Below are positions 26,824 to 34,502 of a stretch of DNA of 64,000 nucleotides, piece by piece. Origin of the DNA: Dyadobacter jiangsuensis (GTDB lineage Bacteria > Bacteroidota > Bacteroidia > Cytophagales > Spirosomataceae); assembly GCF_003014695.1 (NCBI RefSeq), contig NZ_PYAS01000015.1, positions 124,001 through 188,000 on the forward strand. Reading direction: 5' to 3'. A model generated the notes under the pieces. That model was given only the letters and a program-made list of their open reading frames with translations, had not been told where the DNA came from and did no database searches. Made by a program: the position numbers and the translations under genes. The stretch's first letter is position 1, and every line of letters begins with the position of its first letter.

Positions 26824-28239
26824 TTACACGCGGGTGAGACCCATTTTTTCGCCCTCCGCGATCATGAACGCGAAGGCAGGTTCATACTCATTCGGCACAA
26901 TACCTTCCAGAATCGCCTCGCGTACCGCCTCCTTGATAACCCCCACCTCCTTCGCAGGCTTCAATCCGAATGCCTCCATGATCATTTCGCCGGTAATCAC
27001 CGGCTGGAAATTGCGGAGCTTGTCGCGCTCTTCGAGGTCTTTGAGCTTTTGCTCCACCAGGTCGAAATTGCTGATGAAACGCCGCACCTTTTCCGGGTTT
27101 TTAGAAGTGATATCCGCCCGACAAAGGTTCATCAGCGCCTCGATGTCCTCGCCTGCTTCTACCAGCAAACGCCGCATCGCCGAATCGGTAATCTCGTCTT
27201 TGGAAAGCACGATAGGGCGCAAGTGCAACCTGACCAGCTTTTTCACAAACCGCATTTTCTCGTTCAGCGGCAGTTTCATGCGGCGAAAAATCACAGGCAC
27301 CATCCGAGCACCCAATTCTTCGTGGTTGTGGAACGACCAGCCGTGGCGCTTGTCAAACTTCTTGGTAGCCGGCTTGGCAATATCGTGCAGGATAGCCGCC
27401 CAGCGTAGCCAGAGATCGTCGGACACCTGGCAGACGTTGTCAAGCACCTGTAACGTATGGTAAAAGTTATCCTTATGACCTTTGCCTTCGATATGCTCCA
27501 CGCCCTGCAATTCCACCAGTTCGGGGAAAATAATGGCTAGCAATCCTGCATGATAGAGCAGCTTGAAGCCATAGGAAGGTGTTTTAGAAAGAATAATCTT
27601 ATTCAGTTCATCGGAAATCCGCTCCATCGACACAATGTTGATGCGGTCTTTCATTTTGACGATCGCATCGAACGTATCGGGCTCGATATCGAAGTTGAGC
27701 TGGCTCGCAAACCGGATCGCGCGCATCATGCGCAAAGGGTCGTCGGAAAATGTGATTTCGGGGTCGAGCGGGGTACGGATGATCTTCTTGCGAAGGTCGC
27801 TCATACCTTCGAATGGATCGACCAGCTCGCCGAATGTGCCTGCATTAAGGCTGATCCCCATGGCATTGATCGTAAAATCTCGGCGGTTCTGGTCGTCGGC
27901 TAGCGTGCCGTCTTCCACCGCTGGTTTACGGGATTCGGAGCGGTAGGATTCCTTTCGGGCACCTACAAATTCTATTTCGAGATCGCCCTGACGGATTTGA
28001 GCAGTGCCAAAATTTTTAAAAACACTCACAAAAACATCCGGCCCAAGCCTGTTGGCTACCATTTCGGCGAGCTCAATGCCGCTACCGATGGAAACAATGT
28101 CGATATCCTTGCTATTCCTTTTGAGTATCAGGTCCCTGACGAACCCACCGATTATATATGCCTCCACCCCCAGCTCCTTCGCGGCGCCGGCAACTTTTTC
28201 CAGAACGGGGTATGGTGTCAACTGCTCTTTGAAATTCAT
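26824..28239 (-). CDS. cca: CCA tRNA nucleotidyltransferase with HD domain
   Basis: 471 residues of the class II poly(A) polymerase/CCA-adding family, which builds or repairs the 3' CCA end of tRNAs. The nucleotidyl-transfer motif is IGGFVRDLILKRNSKDIDIV (about residues 30-49), followed by RRDFTINAMGISL and the neck motif DPLRMMRAIRFASQLNFDIE. An HD phosphohydrolase domain follows (AAILHDIAKPATKKF). There is no signal peptide. An A-adding-only enzyme is an alternative if a separate C-adding enzyme exists. Confidence 0.9.
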   Translation of the reverse strand: MNFKEQLTPYPVLEKVAGAAKELGVEAYIIGGFVRDLILKRNSKDIDIVSIGSGIELAEMVANRLGPDVFVSVFKNFGTAQIRQGDLEIEFVGARKESYRSESRKPAVEDGTLADDQNRRDFTINAMGISLNAGTFGELVDPFEGMSDLRKKIIRTPLDPEITFSDDPLRMMRAIRFASQLNFDIEPDTFDAIVKMKDRINIVSMERISDELNKIILSKTPSYGFKLLYHAGLLAIIFPELVELQGVEHIEGKGHKDNFYHTLQVLDNVCQVSDDLWLRWAAILHDIAKPATKKFDKRHGWSFHNHEELGARMVPVIFRRMKLPLNEKMRFVKKLVRLHLRPIVLSKDEITDSAMRRLLVEAGEDIEALMNLCRADITSKNPEKVRRFISNFDLVEQKLKDLEERDKLRNFQPVITGEMIMEAFGLKPAKEVGVIKEAVREAILEGIVPNEYEPAFAFMIAEGEKMGLTRV

Positions 28240-28284
28240 GCGGCAAAGGTAGGGAATTCTTGCTCGACATGAAGCGCGCTGCGA

Positions 28285-28650
28285 TTACTGTGCCAATTGA
28301 TAATCGCGAATAAGCGTATTCACAGACAAATTGAGACGCTCCGAAAGGTTTCTAATCATTTCAAGACTCAGCTTTCTTTTTCTGCCGAGCACCTCCGAAA
28401 CTCTGCTTTTGCTCCCAATCACATCAATCAAATCCACCTGCCTAAGCTGCATTTGTTCCATTCTGATCTTAATCGCATCAATCGGGTCCGGCGACTCTAT
28501 CGGATAATGCTCATCTTCATATGCTCCGACCAATAGCGCAAGCACGTCACATTCATCGCCTTCTGGCGTACCTGCGGGCGCACTGAAAACCTCTCCCAAT
28601 CGCTTCAATGCTACCTTATACTCTTCCTCTGTCTTGATCAGTTTCAGCAT
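28285..28650 (-). CDS. higA: HigA-type antitoxin (XRE helix-turn-helix)
   Basis: 121 residues. The C-terminal half holds the helix-turn-helix (RQVDLIDVIGSKSRVSEVLG, about 74-93, then LSLEMIRNLSERLNLSVNTL). The N-terminal half (EEYKVALKRLGEVFSAPAG) is the segment typical of long HigA antitoxins. It starts 2 bp after the HigB toxin gene, in the toxin-first order that marks HigBA loci. It should neutralise HigB and repress the shared promoter. Confidence 0.88.
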   Translation of the reverse strand: MLKLIKTEEEYKVALKRLGEVFSAPAGTPEGDECDVLALLVGAYEDEHYPIESPDPIDAIKIRMEQMQLRQVDLIDVIGSKSRVSEVLGRKRKLSLEMIRNLSERLNLSVNTLIRDYQLAQ

Positions 28651-28652
28651 AG

Positions 28653-28949
28653 TTAAATTGAATTAGCGTCTATTTTGTCATACTCCTTGTGTGAACCGAT
28701 AAAGCGGATATAGACCATCTGCCTCTCAAAATCGAAATGAGCTACAAGTCTGAACGAATTACCCCGGATGTTAAAGACGATCCGCCCGTTCTTTAAAATA
28801 CTTGCGGTAGCATATTGCCTCTTCACATCCGCCGGTGATTTCCAGTTCGCTGCGAGCACATCCTCGTACCAAACTTTCAGATGCTGCTCAACCTCGGGAT
28901 GCCGTTCCCAAAAATCGCGAAGCGTTCCTTTCACAAAGATTCTTTTCAT
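28653..28949 (-). CDS. higB: HigB-type toxin (ribosome-dependent mRNA interferase)
   Basis: 98 residues of the RelE/HigB superfamily. It begins MKRIFVKGTLRDFWERHPEV, with the family region DVKRQYATASILKNGRIVFN and C-terminal VYIRFIGSHKEYDKID. HigB toxins cut mRNA on the ribosome and are held in check by HigA, which is encoded next. A palindromic operator and a -7 element lie directly upstream. The sequence is intact, so the module is probably functional. Confidence 0.88.
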   Translation of the reverse strand: MKRIFVKGTLRDFWERHPEVEQHLKVWYEDVLAANWKSPADVKRQYATASILKNGRIVFNIRGNSFRLVAHFDFERQMVYIRFIGSHKEYDKIDANSI

Positions 28950-28963
28950 CTCGATTCAGTTTA

Positions 28964-28993
28964 CAAATATACAATGTTCCCAAATATGGAACA
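28964..28993 (-). promoter_or_regulatory. higBA promoter with palindromic operator
   Basis: On the minus strand 28971-28964 reads TATATTTG, a perfect -7 element 14 bp before the higB ATG. Immediately upstream, TGTTCC at 28975-28980 and GGAACA at 28988-28993 form a perfect 6-bp inverted repeat with a 7-bp spacer. It sits between the -7 and -33 positions, which is ideal for autorepression by HigA or HigBA. Confidence 0.6.
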
Positions 28994-29045
28994 CCATTTA
29001 TACGAAAGAATCTTGAAAAGGTAACGCGTTGTAGAATAGACTTTT

Positions 29046-29417
29046 TTAGCTATTCACCATAAAAAACGCCGTCCGGGGAAACCTATCGAACAACTCGTTT
29101 TTCAACTCTTCGGGTAATGAGAGCGACTCGACAGCGCTGGCCATGCATTGCAGCCAGGCGACGGCGTCGTCTTCGGTGATGGTGTGAGGCATGTGGCGGG
29201 CACGCATCATGGGGTGGCCGTAGACTTCCGAATAGAGTTGTGGCCCGCCCAGAAATTGGGTCAGGAAAAGACGCTGCTTTTCCTTGATGAGGTCTTTATC
29301 GGTTTTGAAAAGCCGGGAAATGAGCTCGTGCTCGAAAACCTGGTCGTAAAATTTATCGGTGAGCTGCCGGAGCGCCGCGTCACCGCCAATGCGCTCGTAT
29401 AAGGTCTGATGTTCCAT
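29046..29417 (-). CDS. Truncated hemoglobin (2-on-2 globin)
   Basis: 123 residues. It starts EHQTLYERIGGDAALRQLTD, followed by KFYDQVFEHELISRLFKTD and the heme-pocket region FLTQFLGGPQLYSEVYGHPM with RARHMP, where the proximal His is expected. The length and the WLQCMASAVES helix fit group II-like truncated globins. These bind O2 or NO in the cytoplasm and protect against nitrosative stress. The gene lies 86 bp after the AMP nucleosidase gene on the same strand, with a weak 6-bp hairpin (29447-29465) between them. Confidence 0.88.
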   Translation of the reverse strand: MEHQTLYERIGGDAALRQLTDKFYDQVFEHELISRLFKTDKDLIKEKQRLFLTQFLGGPQLYSEVYGHPMMRARHMPHTITEDDAVAWLQCMASAVESLSLPEELKNELFDRFPRTAFFMVNS

Positions 29418-29503
29418 AAAAATAACCGGCGGAAAACTGCTGGCCGCCGGAGACTAAACCTCCGGGGAGCCCCAACAGGTTCCCGCCGGGATTATGACAG
29501 TTG

Positions 29504-30277
29504 TCAGTTCTCGAAACGCAAATGCTTCACCGACTCGCCCGAGCGCGCAAGTTCCGTCAATGCTTCGATACCGATATCCAGGTGCTGCTTGACATAGCTC
29601 GAAGTCACTTTTTTGTCGCTTTCCTCGGTTTTTACACCTTCGGGTACAAGCGGATTATCCGATACGAGCAGCAATGCGCCGTGCGGAATGGAATTCGCGA
29701 AACCTACAATGAATATGGTTGCGGTTTCCATGTCGATAGCCATGGCGCGAACCGCCTGCAGATACTCCTTGAAACTGGCGTCATGTTCCCAAATGCGACG
29801 GTTGGTAGTATATACGGTGCCGGTCCAGTAATCGAGTTTGTGCTTTTTGATAGCGGCCGAGACGGTACTTTGCAACCGGAATGACGGCAATGCAGGGATT
29901 TCGGGCGGCATATAATCGTCGCTGGTACCTTCGCCACGGATAGCGGCAATCGGCAGGATCAAGTCCCCTACCTGCGTTTTCTTCAATCCGCCGCATTTAC
30001 CTAAAAACAACACGGCCTTCGGATTAATGGCTGACAGCAAGTCCATTACGGTTGCCGCCATTGGGCTCCCCATCCCGAAATTAATGATGGTGATGTCCTT
30101 CGCAGTAGCGGTTTGCATGGCGCGGCCGGCGCCCTTTACTTCCACCCCGAACTTCTCGGCAAACATGGTTACATAGTTTCCGAAGTTGGTCAGGAGAATG
30201 TAGCTACCAAACTCCTCCACAGGCGTACCGGTATAGCGCGGCAGCCAGTTTTCGACGATCTGTTCTTTGGTGGTCAT
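29504..30277 (-). CDS. amn: AMP nucleosidase (short form)
   Basis: 257 residues of the purine nucleoside phosphorylase/nucleosidase fold, hydrolysing AMP to adenine and ribose 5-phosphate. Visible family features are TIINFGMGSPMAATVMDLLS, VLFLGKCGGLKKTQVGDLIL, RGEGTSDDYMPPEIPALPSF and AIDMETATIFIVGFAN. The catalytic Asp of the fold lies in LVSDNPLVPEGVKT. Bacteroidota encode this short enzyme without the extra N-terminal domain of the E. coli protein. It is divergent from a nuclease-like gene. Confidence 0.9.
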   Translation of the reverse strand: MTTKEQIVENWLPRYTGTPVEEFGSYILLTNFGNYVTMFAEKFGVEVKGAGRAMQTATAKDITIINFGMGSPMAATVMDLLSAINPKAVLFLGKCGGLKKTQVGDLILPIAAIRGEGTSDDYMPPEIPALPSFRLQSTVSAAIKKHKLDYWTGTVYTTNRRIWEHDASFKEYLQAVRAMAIDMETATIFIVGFANSIPHGALLLVSDNPLVPEGVKTEESDKKVTSSYVKQHLDIGIEALTELARSGESVKHLRFEN

Positions 30278-30328
30278 GAATTCAGCAGGTTTGTTGGCGA
30301 GGCAAGCCGGGGTTCATTATCTTCGTTC

Positions 30329-30778
30329 ATGGAATCATTGAACCTTCCCGGCTTTGCTCACAAAGTTAAGCAGGTTAACGGGAAACCGCATATTTTCGAC
30401 ATTATCCGCAGGAAATTCGTTACCCTCACGCCCGAGGAATGGGTGCGCCAGCATTTCATCCATTTGCTTATTACGCACTATGGCTATCCCAAATCGTTGT
30501 TCGCGGTAGAGACTGGCTTACAATACAATACGCTCGCCAAACGAACCGACATCATGGTGCTTTCCAACAATGCGCTGCCGTTTCTGCTCGTCGAATGCAA
30601 AGCACCGTTCGTGAAGGTAACCGATGCCACATTCGCGCAGATCAGCCGCTACAATTTCACATTACAGCCTCAATACCTGGCAGTTACCAATGGCATGGCG
30701 CACTATTGCTTCCAGGCTGTGAACGGACAGATCCACTTCATGGACGACTTCCCGAAATACCGCGATTTCAACCCCTGA
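30329..30778 (+). CDS. Type I restriction enzyme R N-terminal domain-like protein (PD-(D/E)XK fold)
   Basis: 149 residues from the ATG at 30329. The frame remains open upstream into the amn region, but that part is antisense to amn. The core is VRQHFIHLLITHYGYPKSLF, then RTDIMVLSNN and LLVECKAPFVKV, a D...ExK nuclease-type active site, followed by QISRYNFTLQPQYLAVTNG. It is a stand-alone version of the HsdR N-terminal domain, with no helicase part and no hsdM/hsdS nearby. Such orphan proteins are common in Bacteroidota and of unknown role. Confidence 0.82.
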   Translation: MESLNLPGFAHKVKQVNGKPHIFDIIRRKFVTLTPEEWVRQHFIHLLITHYGYPKSLFAVETGLQYNTLAKRTDIMVLSNNALPFLLVECKAPFVKVTDATFAQISRYNFTLQPQYLAVTNGMAHYCFQAVNGQIHFMDDFPKYRDFNP

Positions 30779-30782
30779 TCAC

Positions 30783-30817
30783 AAAAAAAACCTGCCCAAA
30801 CTGGACAGGTTCTTTTA
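30783..30817. terminator. Bidirectional terminator between convergent genes
   Basis: AACCTG at 30789-30794 pairs with CAGGTT at 30806-30811, extended inward by CC/GG. It is preceded by eight A and followed by TTCTTTT, so it can end both the nuclease-like gene (+) and yceI (-). Confidence 0.8.
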
Positions 30818-30872
30818 ACATTCAGGTCATACAAATGCAGACGGCTGATACCAGGCAACCGCCTGCGGGTAA

Positions 30873-31481
30873 TTATTTTGCAGCAACCAATTTCACGTCG
30901 ATAGAGAAATCGTCGTTGATCATTTTGTCGCCCAGGTTATCGAAGAATGACTTCGAGTTGTATTTGATGTCGTATTTCGAACGGTCAACAACCAGTTTAC
31001 CGGTAGCTTCTGCACCAGCAGCAGTAGTTTTCACAGTTACAGGGAAAGTAACAGGTTTGGTAATGCCTTTGATAGTCAGGTCACCAGTCACATCGTAAAC
31101 GCCGGTTGCTTTTGGAGTAGCTTTGGTCACTACGAAAGTAGCAGTCGGGTGTTTTTCAACGCCGAAGAAATCGTCTGATTTCAAGTGGCCGATCAGTTTG
31201 CCGTTGTATTCTTTGTCGGTAAGGTCAGTACAAGTAATGCTGTTCAGGTCGGCAACGAATTTACCGCCGGTCAGTTTAGCGCCATCCAAAACGATTGTTC
31301 CTTCTTTCAAAGTGATTTTACCTGTGTGCTCGCCGGTAACTTTTTTACCCAACCAGGTCAGTTCGCTTTTAGCAGGATTCACTTTCAGGTTAGTTGCTTT
31401 TTTACCATTGTCTGCTGACACAGAAGAAGATACAAACAATGCTACTGCAAGAGATGCGACAAAAAATTTAACTGATTTCAT
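30873..31481 (-). CDS. YceI-family periplasmic lipid-binding protein
   Basis: 202 residues with a signal peptide (MKSVKFFVASLAVALFVSSS, cleavage after VSA). The lipocalin-like barrel is marked by NPAKSELTWLGKKVTGEHTG, GKFVADLNSITCTDL, HLKSDDFFGVEKHPTATFVV and DLTIKGITKPVTFPVTV. YceI proteins bind isoprenoid chains in the periplasm. A MarR-family regulator lies directly upstream on the same strand. Confidence 0.92.
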   Translation of the reverse strand: MKSVKFFVASLAVALFVSSSVSADNGKKATNLKVNPAKSELTWLGKKVTGEHTGKITLKEGTIVLDGAKLTGGKFVADLNSITCTDLTDKEYNGKLIGHLKSDDFFGVEKHPTATFVVTKATPKATGVYDVTGDLTIKGITKPVTFPVTVKTTAAGAEATGKLVVDRSKYDIKYNSKSFFDNLGDKMINDDFSIDVKLVAAK

Positions 31482-31533
31482 TGTAGTTTTGATTAAAAAT
31501 TAAATTGATTTATTGATTTGTGTTAATTGTGTT

Positions 31534-31998
31534 TCAAGCTTGATTTTCATTTTCCCGAAGCTTGTCGAGCAATGCACTGATCTGCTCGGCCTCTTCTTCG
31601 GAAATGATATTGAACCGGTTTTCCCAATCCTCGATAAACGGATCGAGCACTTTCAGCAACGCTAAACCCTCCTCGGTAATCACGACATCCACAGCGCGGC
31701 GATCGCTTTCACAGGAGCTCCGCTTTGCCAGGTTCTTTGCCAGCAGCTTGTCAACGAGCCGGGATGTATTGGAACTCTTGTCGAGCATGCGCTCGGTAAT
31801 GTCGCTCACCTTGATCGGGTTGCCCTGCTGTCCCCTCAGAATCCTTAGCACATTGTATTGCTGCGGCGTAATGTCGTATTCCTTGAAAGACTCAAGCTGC
31901 TTATATTCGAGCCACTTGGTGGTATACATCAAGTTTAGTGCCAACTTTTGGAAGGGGCTCCGAAATTTTTTCTGCTTAATATCAGTTTCAATAGACAT
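31534..31998 (-). CDS. MarR-family transcriptional regulator
   Basis: 154 residues from the ATG at 31998 (MSIETDIKQKKFRSPFQKLA). The in-frame ATG at 32019 would place the start inside the putative operator, so I reject it. The winged helix-turn-helix is ITPQQYNVLRILRGQ, VSDITERMLDKSSNTSRLVD, then the wing SSCESDRRAVDVVITEEGLA, all typical of MarR. The yceI gene follows by 52 bp, so this regulator probably controls it and itself. No ligand can be proposed. Confidence 0.9.
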   Translation of the reverse strand: MSIETDIKQKKFRSPFQKLALNLMYTTKWLEYKQLESFKEYDITPQQYNVLRILRGQQGNPIKVSDITERMLDKSSNTSRLVDKLLAKNLAKRSSCESDRRAVDVVITEEGLALLKVLDPFIEDWENRFNIISEEEAEQISALLDKLRENENQA

Positions 31999-32009
31999 AG
32001 CTAATCGCG

Positions 32010-32040
32010 TTAAATGCAATAATGATGTATATACATTTAA
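32010..32040. promoter_or_regulatory. Palindromic candidate operator upstream of marR
   Basis: TTAAATG at 32010-32016 and CATTTAA at 32034-32040 form a perfect 7-bp inverted repeat. Inside it, ATGTATATACAT at 32025-32036 is itself a perfect palindrome. Placement 12-40 bp before the marR ATG suits autoregulation by a dimeric MarR protein. The region is AT-rich. Confidence 0.45.
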
Positions 32041-32159
32041 TGTAGAAACATCTATTAGTGCGAGAATAGTTCAGTCAAGGGAAAAATATTTTAAAAATTT
32101 TTAGAAAATACATTTAAGTAATTGACTATCAATACAAAAAAAAACAACATCATTAAACC

Positions 32160-32327
32160 ACACTTGACAACACCTGACTACACTTGACAACTCCCAACCA
32201 AACTTAACAGCACTGAACTACTCCTGACCACACTTGACAACACCTGACCATTTCCTGACAACACCTGACTACTCTTGACAACACTGACAACCTCTAACAA
32301 CACCTGACTTCCCGACGACCACTTAAC
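32160..32327. repeat. Degenerate 10-bp tandem repeat with TGAC core, about 17 units
   Basis: Units follow CAC(C/T)TGACNA, for example CACTTGACAA, CACCTGACTA, CTCCTGACCA. They stay in 10-bp register for most of the block, with one single-base shift near 32250 that is corrected near 32290. The array runs up to the ATG of the Maf gene. Related units occur at 38016-38129 and 40626-40667. It holds no open reading frame and no unique spacers. Confidence 0.85.
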
Positions 32328-32903
32328 ATGATCACACTAAGCAAATCGCTGATCCTCGCCTCCAACTCCCCCAGAAGAAAACAATTACTCCACGACGCAG
32401 GCTTCGCATTCACCGTCGAAGTGCTCCCAACCAATGAAAGTTATCCGGCAGACCTCCCTGCGGAAGAAGTAGCAGGCTACATTTCTCGCGAGAAAGCCGA
32501 GCAGTTTCGTGGCATCCGCCCCGATTCACTCGTCCTCACTGCCGACACCGTGGTGATCGCCGACCATCACATTTTGGGCAAGCCGGCAGACGCCGCCGAC
32601 GCATTCCGGATGATCAAAATCCTCTCAGGAAGAAGCCATAAGGTCGTGACGGCGGTGAGTTTGCTTTCGGACGACATCATCGAAACCACATCCGACGTGG
32701 CAGAAGTTTACTTCCGCGACTTGGAAGATTGGGAAATCAACCATTATATTGAGCAATACAAACCCTTCGACAAGGCCGGCTCCTATGGCATCCAGGAATG
32801 GATCGGGATGGTCGGAATAGAGAAAATCGAAGGGTCGTACTACACAATCATGGGCCTGCCGGTCCAGGTTGTTTACCGGTTGTTGAAACCGCATTTTCAA
32901 TAA
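32328..32903 (+). CDS. maf: Maf-family nucleoside triphosphate pyrophosphatase
   Basis: 191 residues. Family motifs are LILASNSPRRKQLLHDAG (N-terminal SxSPRR), the catalytic DTVV in VLTADTVVIADHHILGKP and DKAGSYGIQEW. Maf proteins hydrolyse dTTP, UTP or modified nucleotides in the cytoplasm, preventing their incorporation and affecting septation. It is followed by a GH13 gene after 9 bp, suggesting cotranscription. The only upstream region is the 10-bp repeat array. Confidence 0.92.
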   Translation: MITLSKSLILASNSPRRKQLLHDAGFAFTVEVLPTNESYPADLPAEEVAGYISREKAEQFRGIRPDSLVLTADTVVIADHHILGKPADAADAFRMIKILSGRSHKVVTAVSLLSDDIIETTSDVAEVYFRDLEDWEINHYIEQYKPFDKAGSYGIQEWIGMVGIEKIEGSYYTIMGLPVQVVYRLLKPHFQ

Positions 32904-32912
32904 TACCACGCT

Positions 32913-34442
32913 ATGTTCGCAGAGAAGTCAGCCAGTATCCCGAAAGTTTGTTATGAGATATTCGTCCGTTCTTTCTGCGACTCGAATGGCGACGGCATCG
33001 GCGACTTGAACGGTATTATTTCCAAACTGGGTTACCTGGCCGAACTGGGCATCGAGGCGATCTGGCTCACGCCCATTCATCCTTCGCCGAGCTACCATAA
33101 ATACGACGTCACCGATTACTACGCCATCGAGCCCGAATATGGGACAATGGCCGACTTCAAGCGCCTGCTCGCGGGTGCGCACGAGCGTGGGATCGCCATT
33201 TACCTCGACCTGATCATCAACCACACCAGCACCCTGCATCCGTGGTTTAGAGAGGCGCGTAAAAGTAAGGATAATCCATACCGGCAGTTTTACTGGTGGA
33301 TGACCCAAGACCAGATCGATCACCTGGGCATTTCCGAGCGGGAGACTTCCGATGATTCGCAGATTGTTTACCCATGGCATGAGAATCCCGGCGACGACGA
33401 GAAGTATTATGGCCTGTTTTACAAAGGCATGCCCGATCTCAACTTCCACTCGGAGGCATTGCGGGAAGAAATCGCCAAAATTGTCAGGTTCTGGCTGAAA
33501 GACGTTGGGGTCGACGGATTCCGGCTCGACGCAGCCCGGCACATTTACCCGGAATGGGATACGGAGCAGAGCGTCACTTTCTGGGAGTTTTTTTCCAAAA
33601 TCGTCGGTGAGGCTAAGCCAAGTGCATTTACCGTGGGCGAAGTATGGGCTGATACCGAAGAAGTAGCACCCTATTTCCGCAATTTGAATGCTACCTTCCA
33701 CTTCGATCTCAGTTTCGCATTGCAACGCATGCTCATAGCCGGCCGCGACGAGCAGATTGTCGACAAGTTGCAGGCCAGCTTCAAACTATTCCAGCAGTAT
33801 AATCCCTTGTTCGTGAATGCGATCATGCTCACGAATCACGACCAGGAGCGGATCGGCAGCGTTGTGGAAGGCAATATTGAAAAGATCAAACTCGCGGCCA
33901 GTATTTTGCTCACGCTTCCGGGCCAGCCGTACCTGTATTATGGTGAAGAAATCGGAATGCTGGGCAAGAAACCCGATCAGTTTATCCGCGAGCCATTCCT
34001 CTGGACCGCCGATCCCGCCGATCCCCAACTTACCAGCTGGATCGAGCCGAAGTTTACTACCCTCAAAACAGTGGCGCCCCTTTCGGAACAAGCAGGCGAC
34101 CCTACATCTGTTTTCAATCATTATAAAAACCTCATACACCTGCGCAGGACCGAACCCGCGCTAGAACAAATCCTGGCCCCTCGTCTCCAAACCGTGCCAC
34201 TTGGCAGCGACCAGTTGCTAGGCTATTGCCTCCCCCACGAAAGCCGCTCGCTCATGATCATGCATAATCTTGGAGACACGGAGATGACATTTCAAATGCC
34301 GGAAGATCAATCACCGTTTACCGAAGTACTGTTTTCCACTGATCCATTGCACAAAACCGGGTTGACCGCAAACCGGTTATCGCCCCATTCGAGCGTCGTA
34401 CTTGCTCCCGCACGCAACGCGCAACGTGCCGCGAAGCAGTAG
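32913..34442 (+). CDS. GH13-family alpha-amylase-like enzyme (trehalose-synthase/glucosidase type)
   Basis: 509 residues without signal peptide, so cytoplasmic. The TIM-barrel motifs are complete: DVTDYYAI, DLIINHTS (about 99-106), the nucleophile Asp 206 in GFRLDAARH, the acid/base Glu 243 in TVGEVWADTEE and LTNHDQERIG (His 309, Asp 310). The N-terminus (YEIFVRSFCDSNGDGIGDLN) resembles trehalose synthases and oligo-alpha-glucosidases, and the C-terminal beta domain is short. Reaction class is secure; substrate is not. Confidence 0.88.
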   Translation: MFAEKSASIPKVCYEIFVRSFCDSNGDGIGDLNGIISKLGYLAELGIEAIWLTPIHPSPSYHKYDVTDYYAIEPEYGTMADFKRLLAGAHERGIAIYLDLIINHTSTLHPWFREARKSKDNPYRQFYWWMTQDQIDHLGISERETSDDSQIVYPWHENPGDDEKYYGLFYKGMPDLNFHSEALREEIAKIVRFWLKDVGVDGFRLDAARHIYPEWDTEQSVTFWEFFSKIVGEAKPSAFTVGEVWADTEEVAPYFRNLNATFHFDLSFALQRMLIAGRDEQIVDKLQASFKLFQQYNPLFVNAIMLTNHDQERIGSVVEGNIEKIKLAASILLTLPGQPYLYYGEEIGMLGKKPDQFIREPFLWTADPADPQLTSWIEPKFTTLKTVAPLSEQAGDPTSVFNHYKNLIHLRRTEPALEQILAPRLQTVPLGSDQLLGYCLPHESRSLMIMHNLGDTEMTFQMPEDQSPFTEVLFSTDPLHKTGLTANRLSPHSSVVLAPARNAQRAAKQ

Positions 34443-34502
34443 GTAAGCCCCATATCGGTTCTTTATTGCTAAATCGATGTCGGTACTGCTAATGCATTCC
34501 CT

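Noticed and set aside
26744..27463. Plus-strand 239-codon frame opposite cca
   Set aside because: Ser/Arg-rich mirrored frame over conserved CCA-transferase motifs.
32160..32327. CRISPR array
   Set aside because: Repeat units are 10 bp, contiguous and degenerate, with no unique spacers and no cas genes nearby.
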